From positions 1,577,001 to 1,641,000 of the forward strand of contig JAMPIT010000493.1 in the NCBI GenBank assembly GCA_026261815.1: DNA of 64,000 nt, written 5' to 3'. Source of the DNA: Monarcha castaneiventris obscurior. Its lineage: Eukaryota > Chordata > Aves > Passeriformes > Monarchidae. Both the position numbers and the translations under genes were made by a program. The notes beneath the pieces are model-generated. The model did no database searches, was not told the DNA's origin, and saw only the letters and a list, made by a program, of their open reading frames with translations. Within the stretch, counting starts at the first letter, position 1, and every line of letters begins with the position of its first letter. Shown here in pieces: positions 1 to 14,910 of this stretch.

Positions 1-2254
1 GCTACAACATTGCTGTTGAGTTCATCCTGTCATTCTGCTTAGTTTTACTGTGGTCATCTATAAGCACTTTCAGAATGTTCTTTTAAATTGGCTGGCTGGA
101 TCTGCTTTGTCTTCCTGATCCTTTCTGATTCACTTATTTAGCCCTTTGTTCATGTTTCCAAAATGGAAACCCTGCAGTTGCCTTGTGCTGAAATGCTCCT
201 CCTTGAGCCATTGCCACAAAACCACAAAGCCAGACCTGCAGTGACAAGCTAGTGCAATACAGGAGCAGTTCCAGTTGCTACAGAAGTGAAATCTGGTTGT
301 AGAAGAGGCAGAGCTGGCAAGCTTTTGGTAGTGGGGTAGAAGGAATAATTGGTACAGAGGAGTTTGGAGGAGAAAAATGGAGATGAGGAGTGACAGAGTT
401 TGCAAGGGATGACAGAGAATGAAGAATTAACAGAGTTTGGATTTGATACAGATATGGAAAAGTGCCATGTAGAAATTGCACAGAAGAGTAATTGTGTTTC
501 CAAGGGGTGAGCAAATGCTTAACCCAGAAAGGAACAGACAGAAACTGGTTTGATAGATGTAGTTTGTTTTGTAGTCCTGAAGAACTGTGTGCAGAATTCA
601 GTTCAAAAATGCTGCTCAGGGCTGTGTGTGCAGCACACAGCTGAGCAGTTCCAGCCCTGCCCGTGTAATGAGCTGCCTGAGCAGCAGATTAGCTTCTACC
701 GTGCCAGCTGCTGTATAATAGGACTAATTCATTACCCTAGGCCAAATAATCACTCTCAACAGTAAGATTTAGAGGAGAGGCTATGACTTGTCTCTTTGCA
801 CTGCAGACTGCTGATGATCACAGTGATAACTGGGACCAAACGAAGACTGGAAATAACCCCAGTCTGTTACGGGATGAAGAATAGAACTTCAGGTATTTCC
901 AAAAAGAAGTAATGTTTAAATCATCTGTGGATTCCTTCTGGAAAATAGTTTTGCAATGAACCCGAGTCAGCGAACCCCTGTGCACAGTTCCTCTGAGCTG
1001 CATTGTCCCAGGGTTTGGGGACTCCCTCACTCCAGCTCCCTCCTATGCTCTTGGCCAGCACCATTTACTAAGGCTGAATATGAATCTTTGGTGAGGGACA
1101 AAGCTTTCTCTCAGTGCTTGCCAGAAACATAATCATGGGCCAGAAACATAATTCATCTCTGGGATGGGACCGTGGCAAATTCTGCTGTGCAACTTGCTGG
1201 AAGTGTTGTGGGGGAGATTTTGCTTGTGCAAGTCCCTGTTCCCAGCACTTTGTGATCACTGTGGCCAGTGCTCTGTGCTGCCTGCTGTGCACCCAGCAGG
1301 ATGCTGCCAGCCTATCACTGCAGGAGGCAGGATGGAGCAGAGCATCTTCCAGCATGTCTCTGGTACCCTCCTCGGGAGCCTTGTCGGTTTGGAGGTGGGA
1401 CCTGCCACATCTCAGAGGTGGGATGCTGCTGGAGTAGGACAGGAGGTCTTCTGGCCACCTTGGAGCCCCACAGACAGGGAAGCCACAGATAGAGACCACC
1501 AATTGCAAGTAGCACATGGAAGGGGAAAGGAGCTGAGAACTGCTGAATGCTTCAACTCTGGCTGCATTTTTTACTCAGTTAGGTCAGAGAACTTGATCAC
1601 AGGGCTCCACCTGGTGATGCTCAGCAAGGCCTTTGTATCATAGTCCCATAAGCTTGCACACAGTGATTTTGGTGACACGTGGAAGGAAGCTGGCTGCGCT
1701 GAACAAAGCAACTTTTTTCCTGGGCAAGAGGTGAATCTCTGGAAATGCCTCTTTTGTGATTCTGGAATCAGAAATACACGAGCAGGGATGGCTGTAGTCC
1801 CTGTGTTAGCACGGATTAGTGCTGTCTATGTGTCCCTGATGTATGCAATGGTGTTAGAGCTGCAGGGCTGACCCCCCTCCTCCCTTCTGTGCCATCTGCA
1901 GGAGCTCCTGTGCCTTTGCTGGGGTCAGGGTGTGCCCTGGCAGCTTGTGAAGAGCCACTCAGAAGCTACAGCCTGTTTCCAGCCCAGAGTTGGGCCCTGG
2001 AATGAACAAATCCCAACATTCACTTCTGTGGTAGGGAATTTCCTTTTGCTTTCGGTGCTGGAGGATCCAGTGGTTAGAGGAAAGCGAGGCTGAAAACCCT
2101 TTACTCCTTCCTCCCCATGGCAGGGAGGTGTTCTGGGGAGGTTAATGTGACTTGCTGTGCTCAGGGATGGGATATTTGCTCCTCACCACCAAGAGAGAGC
2201 CTCATACAGGCTTCTGCTCTTTTCTTAGCTCTGAGGATTCGCACTTTAACCACC

Positions 2255-2310
2255 GTGCACCTTCATCCTCTCACATCCCACTGTGCACCTTCATCCTCCC
2301 ACATCCCACC
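2255..2310 (+). repeat. 28-bp tandem duplication
   Basis: GTGCACCTTCATCCTCTCAC and its following 8 bases are repeated once with a single T/C change in the middle and a changed last base. Confidence 0.85.
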
Positions 2311-5300
2311 TTTGGAAGAGTCAAAATCAATCTGAGCCATTGGTCCTTTACTTGAAAATAGTGGTGATGGTGGCTACTGAGCTTTGCCTTGCTCTGTGTG
2401 AGGGAGGTCTTGGGGCTGCTCCTTTCAGCATCTCTGGGGGGTACCTGCTTGGGGTGCATACCTGTAGCCCCCCCAGAGAAATGCAGCATTAGCACCAGCA
2501 GCCAGCTGCCCCGAGGGGTTCTGCCTGCCAGGGATGGCACCAGTCTGTTTTTAGGTCATGGTTTGTCACTGTCTCTCTCTTTGGGTGACATGCAGCTCAA
2601 GGGGCAGATGCCCTCCGACTTCTTATGGTTAGAAATGCAGTGCAGCTAAAATCCTTAAAAATATTTTTTCCTTGTTTTTACGAATTTTAACAAATAAGGT
2701 TACAGCTTGCCTTTTGATAGCCTGCACACCTAGGATGTCTCATTCTGCTCTGTGGAGGGTAGCAATTGTCCCTCTCTATCACATAATGTGTAACTACCTC
2801 AGTTGTCTGATCAGAGTATTTCCAAGGAGTACAATTGAATTACTGTTCATCACAATGTAGGACACAATTTTTTCCTCTCTTGTAAGCTTTTTCTTTATTT
2901 TGTGACGTTGCCTTCCTTGACAACTTCCATGTTTTCTTCTCAAGGCAAGAAATTAATTTATATCTAAATAAAATACATGTATTTATAAATTTACAAAATC
3001 TTCATTGTTGTTCATTTCCCCCTCTCTCTGCTAGGCTGTAGTAAGGCAATATCTTCAGCTGAAGGAGTTAAATATATCATCCCTGAAAAGAGCAAGCCAG
3101 ATCTGAAAGCTATTCCTGTAACACTAGTTTTGATCTCAGCCCTGTTTCCTGTCTAAAGACTTTTCTCTTTCAGTGGAGATAATGAAATGTTGCATTTACT
3201 ACATTTGCTCAGAGCATGCTGAGAATATATCTTTCAGCTCCAGAGGTTCCCTCTCTCAGGAGCACAGCCTGAGGAACAGCAACCACAAGTTACAGCGTAG
3301 TTTCAGTTCTCTATATTCTTAAACAACATTATTCTGAGGAAAATAGTACCCTGAAGTGTGCTGCCATTGTGTAGCAGAGTGTGATTAATTAGGCACTAGA
3401 TTCAATACGTTTTAAGCATGCAAGACAACTACTAGAGTCAGGCCAAAATTAAGATTACCTCTCAGATTTCCCTCAGATAAAACAGGTTTTATTTTTCTTC
3501 ACATGGTGAGATCCTGCAGCTGTGCAAAATTCACCAAAAAAATTCCTTCTGTAATCCTACCAACTTTTTTTCCTTTAACTCAGTCAATTACCGAAACTTG
3601 GAATGAACAGCACAGAGCTGCAGCGGGAGCATCACTGCACTGCTGACCCCTCTGAAGTGCCAGTGAGGGTGGGGGACACACACTCTGGTCCGTGGGGGCT
3701 GCACAGGAGGGCAGTGTGTGTACAGATGCCCAGGCACAGCCATCCTGCAGATCCCAGGCTGTTGGGAAGCTTTGGCTGTTCCAATTCAGCAGCACGCACA
3801 GCAGTATTTAGAGTCATGGGAAGGATGTTTGGGCTGTGACAGGTGAAGAGCTACAGCAGTGCTGGAGACCTGAGCTGCTCTGTCCTCCCCTTAAACCCTC
3901 TTCTGCCTCTGTGACTCCATCTGCACTCAGCAGCCCCTGAAGGCCCTCTTGAACCTCCCTCCATGCACTGGTCCAGCTCTCAGCACTGATGTTCTCCTGG
4001 GGTAGCTTCTGTGTGGTGTGAGCTCACGAGGCCATCGAGCACCAGAACCTGTTCAGAGTGGACGTTGAGGGTGGGCAGAGGGGCCAGACCCTGCTGTCAG
4101 CCACCTCAGTGCCTCCCCGGGGGTTTTCCCCTGTGGCTGCAGCAGCCTGATCTCCAGGAATGCTGTGTGTGTCCCTTGCTTCTCTGGATGGGGGCTGGAG
4201 CAGTTGGAGCACATGGGTGGGAAGGTGTTAGAGATGGCACTGGAGCCAGACCTCAGCCCGGTCACTGACATGCAGGTGTGCTACTCAGGCAGGGTATCTT
4301 CACCTCCTGAGAGAGGTGTACAAGTGGTACAAGAGATGCTGGTTTCTCCAAAGGGGATGAGTGCTGGTTTATGCCTGGCTGGAGCTGCCTGGGGCTCACC
4401 AGTGGAAAACTGGCATGATGTGAGCAAGGGCTCCTCCTGGCAGCGTCTGTGCCTGATGGGGGCTGCGTGTGTTTGGTGACTGCTGGCTCATTTATGGTCT
4501 CCAGGAGAGGAGGATTAACCTCTCACAACCTCCTGCAGCAGGGGAGCAGCTCAAGGGCAGAAACTGATAGACATGGCTTCAGTTTCTCCTTCTCTGCGTG
4601 GAGTCAAGCACCACATGCTTCCTCAGGGAACTGCTGTGCTGTGACCATCCTGCTGCCCCAGGGAGCCATTAGAAGTTCCAGCACACAGTGTCCAGAGAGA
4701 TGGCAGGTTTCTCATAAGCTTCAAAGATTGTTTTTGCTGTAATGTTCCAGCCTGGACAGGTGAGAAGCCTTGGGGCAGGAACTTCTCAGTCCTGCAGACA
4801 GTGACAAACAAGTTCATCCTTATTTCAAAAAGACAAAACACCCAGATTCCTTTACAGCCAACTGAGGACGAGAAACTCCTGAGGTCAGACTCTCCCAGTG
4901 CTTTTTCAGATGTCCAGGCTGAAGGAGCTGGGTCGTCTTTTTCTCCCTGGTAATCAGAAAGCACTGACTTGGCTATGTGCACCTGCTCAGCTGAGCTCTG
5001 CAGTCCTGAGTGGAGGCAAGAGCACTGAGCCGCTCTGCCTGTGGATATGCTCAAACAGGCTGTAAGGTAATCCCCACAAGGAACTGCACTGAGATGTAGC
5101 TGTCATGTCTCACCAAGCTGTTCTTCCCTTGCTAAGTCAGAGAGCAGGAGCCTGAGGGTGTTGTTACCAATCTGTAGTTTGAATTCAGCATCTGTTCTGC
5201 ATCGTCCTGCTTCTTTCCTGGGCATGAGGCCAAGGTTTGGTGTCCAGGAGGTGGGACCTGCCTGCAAATGCAGGGCTGTGCTCAGGCTCCCCATTCCCTC

Positions 5301-8239
5301 CTCCACAACCAAGGCTGCTGCAGCAGAACAGGAAGGTGGAAATACGGTTTTTACAGCCAGAAAGTGGCTCTTAGGTTTGAATTAAATTTTCCCAGAATTA
5401 AATACTTTTTTTTTTTCCCCACCTTGCATCTCTGTGAGCCCAGCAAGTGTTCAGGCAGCTGGGTGCAGCACCACAGATGTCAGAGAGGTTGGCCTGGGAC
5501 TTCACTGGAAGTCTCAGAAGGGACGTAGCACAGGCAGTGAGGTGCCCTGAGCAAGACAAGCTCCTGACAGAGGGGACCCTGTAAGAGCTTGGTGCTTTGG
5601 GTAATACCAAGAGAGTGTTTCCATGACTCCTGGATTAGCTGTACCAAAAGCTGTGCTGCAATACTTGTTTTTTTCCTGCTCTCCACAGGGTAGCAGCTTG
5701 TTATCTGGAAATTTATGACCATTTATTTTTATATTAAGTCTAGATTAAAAATGGAATTCTACCCTTTTCACCAAAGCACAGAACTTAACAACCCAATGGC
5801 CTTAAAAATCCCATCTGAAGTAGTGGAACATAATCAGCAGACTCAACAGAACTTTCTTGTTTCGCCTAGGTTTAATTTTGTTTTTGCAGTCCCAGGCTTC
5901 AAAATACCTCAGCTGCAAATACTTACCATGCTTCACATGCAAAAGCTTGCAGAGGTTCATGTGGAGAGGGTTTATAGGCTAGGAATGATTTCTTTATGCC
6001 TCTTTGAGGTGATGATGTCCAGATAGTGCAGGGTGGCCAGACAGCACCTTCGCTGTGATAATGTTATTAAAGGTTTCATTGTGAATGTTGTCAGATCGTA
6101 TCATCCCCACCCCAATTCTGAACTTTCAGCTCCAAGTGTTGATCTTTGCTAAGTAGCATTTCCTTATTAGATCATTAGATTATTTCAGTTAGATTTTATT
6201 TTCTTTCTAATACATGATGTCATACTTTAAATAATATTTCTGTTTTCGTATCAAATGCGTCCATTCCAAACCACCTCACAGTGGAATGTCAGCATAGTGT
6301 AATCTTTGGACACAGCTGCTGAGGATACATATGTGTACCTCATACTCCAGTCACAGGCTTATTCCTTTGCTTCAGAAAGGCTGAATAATACCTACATCAT
6401 TTCTTATAAATAGTTATTTGGTATTTTCATAAAGAAGTTCAACCTTTACTGTGGCTTCAATACCACCTCCATCCTTTACCTTCCCTTCTGCAAGTTAAAT
6501 TCATTTTTCTCCTGTGAGAGATGGGAAAATAAACCACCCTTTTTCTTTTCAGCAGATTGATGGCATATCTGAGACACTCCCCTTTCATTCACTCCTGCCC
6601 TGTATTAAACTACTACTTCTTTCTCTTTCTGTTCGGATCATTTATTTCTAGATCTCTGGTTTTTACTCTCTTTTGGATTAGATTTTCCATGAATTCTCAG
6701 AGAAGGTTAGCAAATGCTCTGAGATTAATGAGCCAGTTCTTCAAAAGTCTATCAATCTCAGGGTTCTCCAACTTATTCTTTCCCAATTGCAGGCTGAAAT
6801 CTTTGTTGTTGGTATTAACTGTGACAGCCATTTGTTGATGGATGACTTCTTTATTAACAAATGACATTTTGTTGAATATCCTGAACATGGTCATTCATAG
6901 GCGGCTTTCCTCTGCTGAGCTGCAACTGAATTTTTTACTTGGTCTTCCTCTTAATATACATTTATAAAGTATTTCCTGTTACTGTTAGTACTTTTCTGCT
7001 GATTTTATCTACTTTTGCGCCTACACTTCTGTACTTGTCATAGGAATAGCTGGCAGCTTTTTTTAATTTAAAAGCAGTCTAAAAGGTTCATTCCTTTACA
7101 TGCCTGGTATGAAGAACAAAGGCTTCCCAGTCCCAATGACTTCTGATGTTTCCATATTACAATTATTCAAATTCACTGATGCTGTAACAGATAATTATGT
7201 GCTGTAATGGATGTAAGAGGAAGACAGATACTGAAATGCCCAATTCCATAAACAAGATTAACTTGCTAGGTGTAGAGCAATCAAACCAATATTTTTTTTT
7301 TAATCTGATTTGAGAGTGTGGTTTGATGAATCTGGAGCATGCAGCAGGTCATAGTGTCTGGACCACGTTGGAAATGCATCCTCATGGCAGGATAGTCGCA
7401 GGGGTTGAGGTGCCAGACAGTTTTAAAATGACCAGTTTATTCATCATCTTCTTTAAACCAGAGTTAGTGGGTTAGGAGACTGACTGGGAAGAGAGAGGGG
7501 ATAGAGGGGACCCAGTGACATTCACTGTGTTCTTCTGAGGATGCTCAGTTACTGCACGGGGCAAATTAAAATTCATCAATAACTCTTTCCAGGGATTTCC
7601 CCCATGCTAGCTGATTTTTTGGGCTGTTTTCTCCTACTTTAATTTTTTCTGAGCTGCATATTGAATTGATATTTCCTGTGTGTTTCTGCCTGCTCCATTT
7701 TTCTGCACACATCTGACTAATCTGCAGTTGGTCATCTCCCACCAGCAGGTCTGCTCAGCTGCCACTGCTGTCTCTCAGCACTTTCCTTGAGGTCTGCCTT
7801 TGTCATCCCTCATCTCTGCAATCCTCCCAACCACCGGCAGTGTGCTGCCTTGAATGTTATTCTTGCATATGGACCAGGACTGAATGACTTTCACTGCACA
7901 AATGTGGTGACCTGAATATTCTTCTTCTCAGATGAAATGTTTGTATGGTGGAGTTTCATTAAAAAGAGCTAAACCAGGCAAATGAGATCTGAGCTTCCTT
8001 CAGCATGTGGAAGGCCAGGAGCAGCAGCTACGAGACAAGAAACAGGTTTTTTACCTCAGAGGCTGGCCACTAATTAGAAGGTGAACGTGAACAAACCCTT
8101 TAATTTCAGCCAGAGATAAGAGGCACTCACTTCCCCAAGGACTGCTCTAGTGAAGTGGCTGCTCACATTGCAGTCCTGGGAAGGTTGCATGTGGGAGAAA
8201 CACACAGGTCTCCTCTGCTTGTGTCCTCCTCCAAGTCAG

Positions 8240-8264
8240 AAAGAAGAAGAAGAAGAAGAAGAAG
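8240..8264 (+). repeat. (AAG)8 microsatellite
   Basis: Eight AAG units follow AAGTCAGA. The tract is purine-rich, with no coding context. Confidence 0.9.
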
Positions 8265-8861
8265 GAGCGGAGCCACAGTGCAGGAATGCTGAAGAGGGGC
8301 AGTAGCTGCAGATGAATCGATGAGAACCAGCTCGGTCCTTTCCAGGAGCACGGGGAAGAGGGGACCAGTCAGCTCCTGCAGAGCACTGGAGACCCTCTGC
8401 TGCTCTGCCCACCATGGGCTTCTTCAGGATCCTGCATTACCTGGATGTCCCACACTGGCTGGCCTTGATCTTAGGCATGCTTTGGTGCCAGCAAACAGCT
8501 CTGGTGTGGCTGCCCAGACCTTCCTGTGGGAGAGGATTGGGGCAGGCGGGCAGAGATACTTGTGGTCATGCTCAGCATGTCCTGCCTGAGCAACCTCCAG
8601 AGTCGCTGAGCCTGGTGGAGAAGGAGGATTTTCCTGAGAGACATCTCAGTCTTCCGTCAGGGTACAAAGGCAGCCCCACATTTGGCATACTTAGAGAAGG
8701 GGCCCCTGGAAAAGTGCTGCAGATGCAGTAATTGCTGTCACTGGGGCTCTCCCAGCTGCGAGGGGCACCAAGCATTCTGCACTGCACCTAAAGTCCCTTG
8801 TCCTGCCTGTGCCACCCTGTCCTGCCAGCAGGCGTGGGCACCCGGCCCTGCTCTCAGAGCA

Positions 8862-8920
8862 GCCTGTCCATCTGCCTGTTTGTCTGCCTGGCTGCTCGTC
8901 TGTCCGTCTGTCTGGCCACA
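8862..8920 (+). repeat. Degenerate TCTG/TGCC simple repeat
   Basis: This is a run of TGTC, TGCC and CTGT tetranucleotide variants, an old microsatellite with interruptions. Confidence 0.6.
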
Positions 8921-9671
8921 GCAGCAGGCAGGGTGAGTTCCGGCTCTGTGCGGGGGCTCCTGCAGCTTCGTTCTCTGGCCAAATTGTGAGAATGGCCTTC
9001 CTCCCGTGCCTTATTCTGTTGTTTGTTTGTTTGCTCATTTATTAAGATCTGTAGCAGCACCAAAAAAAAAAAAATAGAGGTGGTGTGTCTGTGTGAGTGC
9101 ATTGTGCTCTGGAGTTACAGGCACAGCAGTCACATTCCCCACGCCTGAGAGAGATTACAAGGGAGGGCGCAGGAATGTGCATCTGGCAGCACTTTGTATC
9201 TCGGCCATTTCATTGCTTTCTCTGCATCTGAGGTTCCCAAAGTTTTGGTCATGGAGGGCCGTTTAATCCAGGGAACAGATTTCCTTTGCAGGGAAAACGC
9301 CATTCGAGAAAAACTGGGGGTGTTTGTAAATAAAAGGTTTCCATCCAGGCTGCTTGCAAAAATAGGAAGGTGTGTTATTATGTGGGGATCTGCCCAACCA
9401 CAGCAACAGGGGGAAGCAAATTTCATTTTAAACTAGAGGGAAGTGTAGCCAAAAGATTGCATAAGGCCTTGGGCCAGGAACAGAATCTGAGCTAACTATT
9501 CCAATTTTGTTTAATTCCATGGTTTTTGAGATAGTACTTATAATAAGGTTATCAGAAATGCAGATCATTAAACATAAAGTTTTTAGGCCTTGTCCAACAT
9601 TCTTCCTAAAAGAGAGAAGATTAGTTAAAGTCTTTTTAAAGTAGTTAAAGATGAATAAATAAGTGCCCCCT

Positions 9672-9786
9672 CCCTGGAAGTGTCCGAGGCCAGGTTGAGA
9701 GGGCTGTCCCTGCCCATGGCAGTGAGTTGGAACGGGATGAGCTTTAATGTCCCTTCCAACCCGAAGTATTCTGTGATTCTGTGATA
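9672..9786 (+). mobile_element. CR1 LINE 3' end fragment
   Basis: The CR1 3' consensus is recognisable: CCTGGAAGTGTCCGAGGCCA, CCCTGCCCATGGCAG, GATGAGCTTTAATGTCCCTT and the terminal TTCTGTGATTCTGTGAT. It is a 5'-truncated plus copy. Confidence 0.85.
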
Positions 9787-12461
9787 AATACAGACAACTA
9801 ACTGAGATGATTCTTTGGACACTCTCAGAATGTCCTTTTATTAACTTCTCGTGAGAAGGAGAATATGCTAACTCTGGACATCTGACCAGATATCCAGAAA
9901 CTTATCTACAATGCTTTTACTTGCTTTTCTAACTTATAGATACGTTACTTGCTCCAAAATGTTTCTGTAAATAGATGTTTTTGGCAGATGACTGCAGCAA
10001 GGTTTGAGGTTGCTGTGCCTTGGCTCTGCTTGTGTGTGCATGCAGGAGAGTCTCTATATTTTAAGGGAGAATCCCTTCCTACCTGGAAGGACACTAATTA
10101 TTAGTTGTTACCAAGGGATTTTATTGTGTCTGGGAAACTGCAGAACACAGCTGTAGGATGGGGCTTGTTAAAACCTCGGTGATGTATGAGAAATGGAGCA
10201 CATGAAGGCACGCCCTGGCACAGACACACAGACAGAGGATGCTGGAATTGCATTGTTTGGAATTGCAGAGGTTGCTGCAGGAAGACGGCAGCGCAGGTAG
10301 AGAGAGCACTCAGCCAGGCTGAGCTTCCTGGACTGCACATGCTGGAGGCCCCACATTAAAACACTTGGCATTATTCCCAGATGTTCCATTTCTCCAAACC
10401 CAGCTGCACTCGCAGGCACAGGAATTCCAGAAGGCAGCCATGCTGCCCAGCTCTTTGTTTGCCCTCAAGCCTGCTGAGGGTGACTTTCCTACCCCCCTTT
10501 TTCATGCCACAGCCTATGGAGAGGGGTCAGACAGTGAATTGAAGTCTGTGGGAAGTTTCTTTTTTTAACTGCTTCCAGTCACCCTTCCAGGGCAGAGCAC
10601 CTGGAGCAAGCAGCGTGCCCTCAGCTCCCTGGCTGCCTCTCGGGTCTCGGACCATCAAGCTGATGTGCCACACTCTGCAGTCACCCAGCGAGGGACTTGT
10701 CCTCACAGCAGGTCATTTCAAACTGGAGACAAGCAGTAATGCTGCAGCTGGCTTGATCTGGACTTGTGACTCTCCGTGCTTCTGGGGGTGACTCTGACAG
10801 TACAAGGTTTGCTCAACAATGGCCCTGTTGTCCCTGGATGCCCAGAACAACACAGCCCTTCAGAGTACTTGGCCCTGGTGCTCTGCCTCATACCAGATGC
10901 TGGTGTCAGAGACGGAGTGGCACATCCCTCCTGAGACGGGTGAGGCTTGTAAAAAAAAATTCTCTACTCCAGGTTTCCCACAGCAGAGTAGCAGGCATCA
11001 AATTTTGGGGAAAAAAATAACTTAATAATCGAGTCGTACAGCAGTAGAAACCAGCCACTTGCCAGGGAATTCTCTGGCACATTCCCCCACTCCTGCAGGT
11101 CCCTCTGGGAGCACTGGGGCACTGGGGGTTCCACAGCAAAGGGAGGGGGGCTCCTGCCTGCTCCTGGGCTGCCCTGGCACAGGATGCATCCAGCCCAGGG
11201 TTCTTGAAGGGCTGGCATTTGCCTCATCCCCAGTCCTTCACCTTCTTCTGCCTATTCCTACCCTACCAAGCCATGGTGCGGTAACTCCTGCTTGGGGAAG
11301 CCTTAGTTTCCAGGAGAGCCAGCTCATGCCAGCCTGCGGCAGAGCTCTGGGTCTCCATTCCCGCTGAGGGGATGGGGCTGTGACTCAAGTAGTTCTTGTC
11401 GAGCTCTGTCATATCTGAGTGGGCTGAGTCTACACAGCAGCATGCAGAGCTTTGGCATAGAAACATTAAATTGTGCTCACAGCAGCTCTGGATCTCTTGG
11501 GAAATCAGCGTTGTCCCAGCTGGCCACATCCTGTTATTTTGAGACATTGTGGCAGGGAGACAGCATGGCTTCATTTTCTGATGACAGAAAGGTGACAGGG
11601 CAGGGCACTCAGTGCTAGGTAACCCAGGCTGGCTGTGTTCTGGCAGATGAACCATGCCTAGGCCTCCAGAGGCTGTGCCCACTCTGCTCGTTAGCAAATG
11701 AGATTCCAAATGTTAACTGTCTGAACAGCAAGAAACACTGGTGCTGGAAGGAACACAGAGGAATGGAGGAGTGCTAACTTCTGCGTTTCTTTTGGGGAAG
11801 AAGGAAAAAGACTACAGCTAATTCAGAAAAACTCCTTGGCTGCTACGGGGGAACCAGCTGCTGGGAGGGTTTGCTCCATGTTTCAGGGAGGCAGTTGGAC
11901 ACAGATGTGCTTGGGAGTGGGTAAGAGGTACCAGCCCAGTTCTTCCTGGCATTCTTGCACTGGATTTTTAACTTCTTTATGGTTCATATGCTGACTTCCT
12001 ACAGGGGTCTCCAAGGCCACGTGTTGATGCCAAGATCTGCCTCTTTCCTCTTCAGTACCCTGTTTCTTACACAGGACAGACTGCAGTCATCAGTCAGGTT
12101 ATGGACAGACAAATGTGATCACCAGTTGCCTATTTGACTGGTTCCTTGAATCCTCTTACTCTTCGCTGGTTTCATCCCTTCCCCTTTGTTTTTTCCTCTA
12201 ACCATCCACCCCATATCATCCCTTGTCTGGTATAACACGTCTTTCCCTGCATCCCTCTTATCAGTCTGTTCCATGTTCTAGAGAACCTGTGACTCACTGT
12301 GATGGTTTTCACCCCAAACCAAGGGCCTGATGGCTCTCACCACAAGGGTGATTACACGGAGTGCTGTGTTTGTGGGATTAGGTTATCTCAGCTCCCATCG
12401 TTGTCCCTCTGTGTTCTGTTCCCGTTCCTCTGTGCCCTGTTGCGTGTGGAGTTCGGCCCTC

Positions 12462-12693
12462 CATAGAATCACCAATTCCCTAAGGATGGAAAAGCCCTCT
12501 GAGATCATCAAGTCCAACCATTAACCTGGAGCTGCCAAGTCCAGCACTAACCCATGTCCCTTAACACCACATCTGCACATTTTCTGAGCACTTCCAGGGA
12601 CAGTGATTCTACAACTTGCCCTGACAACCTCTTGTAAAGCTTGACCACCTTTTTGGTGAAGAAATTCTTCCTAATGCTGCAGCAGTCTGTCTA
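12462..12693 (-). mobile_element. CR1 LINE 3' end fragment (older subfamily)
   Basis: It starts CATAGAATCACC and contains GATCATCAAGTCCAACCATT, CCATGTCCCTTAACACCACA and GGTGAAGAAATTCTTCCTAA, the order expected for a minus-strand CR1 of an older subfamily. The left end is the element's 3' terminus. Confidence 0.8.
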
Positions 12694-14910
12694 GATGTCC
12701 CCTCATTGGCCTTCCAAGGCCGTGCTGTAGAAGCTCCACCCAGCAGTGCCAACTCCTTGCTCCTGCCTGATGTGGCCACCCACAGCTTTTTTCCTGTCCA
12801 GTGTCAGTCTGGCCATCACCTGTCCATGCATGGCTCAGCTGGGTACAGGAGAGGGGCTGCTCAAAGGGAATTGCACAGATTTGTCCATTAAGTGACTTTT
12901 CTGTTAGCACAGAAAGGAAGAACAACCATGTGTTTTCCTGGGGGTGACTCCTGAGCTCCCTGCAGGCGAGGCCCATGTGCATGCAGCTGTGTGGTCACTG
13001 TGTTCTAGATGGGCTTTCTCAGAACAGACACTACTCCCATCTGGCTGTCCATGCTCCGTGGCACCTGGTGAGAGGGTGGTACTGCATTTCCCCTCTCTTG
13101 GTTGCTCTTTCAGAGCCAGATCTCTGCACCCTTGTCAGAAGGTGCTGCATGCTGTCACCCTCTGAGAGCACACAGAGAAATGAGCACAGGAAAGGGAGCA
13201 GAGCTCAGGCAGAGGAAGAAGCGAGAAGGCTGACAGCTGGGCTGTCCTCTGCAGACTGCTGTCACCCTCCTGCACACTTGCCACTCCCCAAATCCCTGCT
13301 GTCAAAAGACTTTTCATTGTCTTCCTTGCTTACCGCCCTCCTCAAATCAGGGCCCCACTCCCATGCTCTTTCCCCACACTGAACCTCCACCCTGCCATCT
13401 TTCTTCTGCTTCCTACTTCTCACACCTGCCTACCTTCCTTCCTCAGCCAAAACCCACTGACAGCTATTGCCAAGCACTCCCTGAGCTGCTGCTTTGCCAG
13501 GGAGTGAGCATCATCTGTGGTGGGATCTGGACCAGCCCTGGTGCCAGGAGTCCCACAAGACCCACCACAGGGGCCAGGCTCAGCTGCAGCTCAGTGCTGT
13601 GACTTCTCCCAGTCTGGCACATGGCTCTGTGCACCAGGCACATGTTGGGAAGGAAAGGAGAGGACTGAGCTGCACTGGAGTTACTCGGATTTTTCACTTC
13701 TGGTTTGACAGCCCCTATTTTGAAGGGGTCAGGATGGGATTCACAGGTCAGAGAATTTCTCTTCCCACACATTTCAGTCTCTCATGCAGCACCAAGGCAG
13801 AAAACATCACCCAGTCTGTCTCTGTGGGTCGTGTATCCTTCAGAAACAGTTTGTTTTTCCCTCATTTATGGTACTGACAAAGAAAAGTATACTATTCCCA
13901 GAAGGCTCATTCTCTGCTAACACAGTGCTTTTCATGTATATTACATTAAAGCAAAGTCCTGGGCACATGCCTGTGCCACAGCCAGGGACCTGGGTGGGTG
14001 AGAAGGGAGGCTTTTGGCAGCTGTGGATCTGGCTGGAGACCAGGCAGAGCTGGTGGGAAGCATGCACAGTGTGTTCCAGAGCCAAACGAGAAAGGGAGGA
14101 GCACAGAGATATGGGAGAGCTGGCCACCACCTGGTCACAGCTACCATCGGCTGGTGGGAAAGTGGCAGAGATGGCATCCAAGGAAACAGCAGCTGCATGG
14201 AGATGCAGAAGTCATTTAGGAAGAAGAAGGAGTGAAGCAGAGTGGAATGGCACAGAGGGAACTTTATAGCACAAGGAGATTTTTAAAACTGGGAAAAATT
14301 AGAGCTGACCAGCTAAACTGGAATGGGGGTATGTGCTGGGCACAGTTCACCCCTTAGCCTCAACCTGCCAGCACTCTGAGGTGCTCTAACTATCTGAGAT
14401 GCTGTCCTATCTGAGATGCTCTAACTCTGGGCACAGGCAAGGGGTCTATCCTCTGTGGGGACGAGGGCTGGTGGCACAGGGGGCTGGAGCCAAGGCCAGT
14501 GGCCAGGGCAGAGGACTGGCACAGCAGGGCTGCAGGGATGGAGGGCAGTGGCACAGGCAAGGCCACCCAGGGAGGGTGACTTGTCCCCAGCAGAATGTGC
14601 CATCCTATTCAGCCCAAGGGGAGCTGTGCTGGTTGCCCTGACAACCCAGACCGATCATATGACCCGTTCCACTTTCTATATATAAATCTGTTTCACACAG
14701 TCTATGTGACTCCATGGAAACCAAATGTTGAGCAAGAAAGATTGCATAAAAATGAACAAAATACAGAATGACTCAAAGTACGAGGCAGAGAGAGGCTGTG
14801 GGTAGTGCCGAGGGGTTTGTGGGTGCCCCAAGCCTTCTCCTGAGCCAGGGCACAGGCTGGTGCAGGCATCAGACACAGACCCCTCTTCTTTAACTATACC
14901 ATACAACACC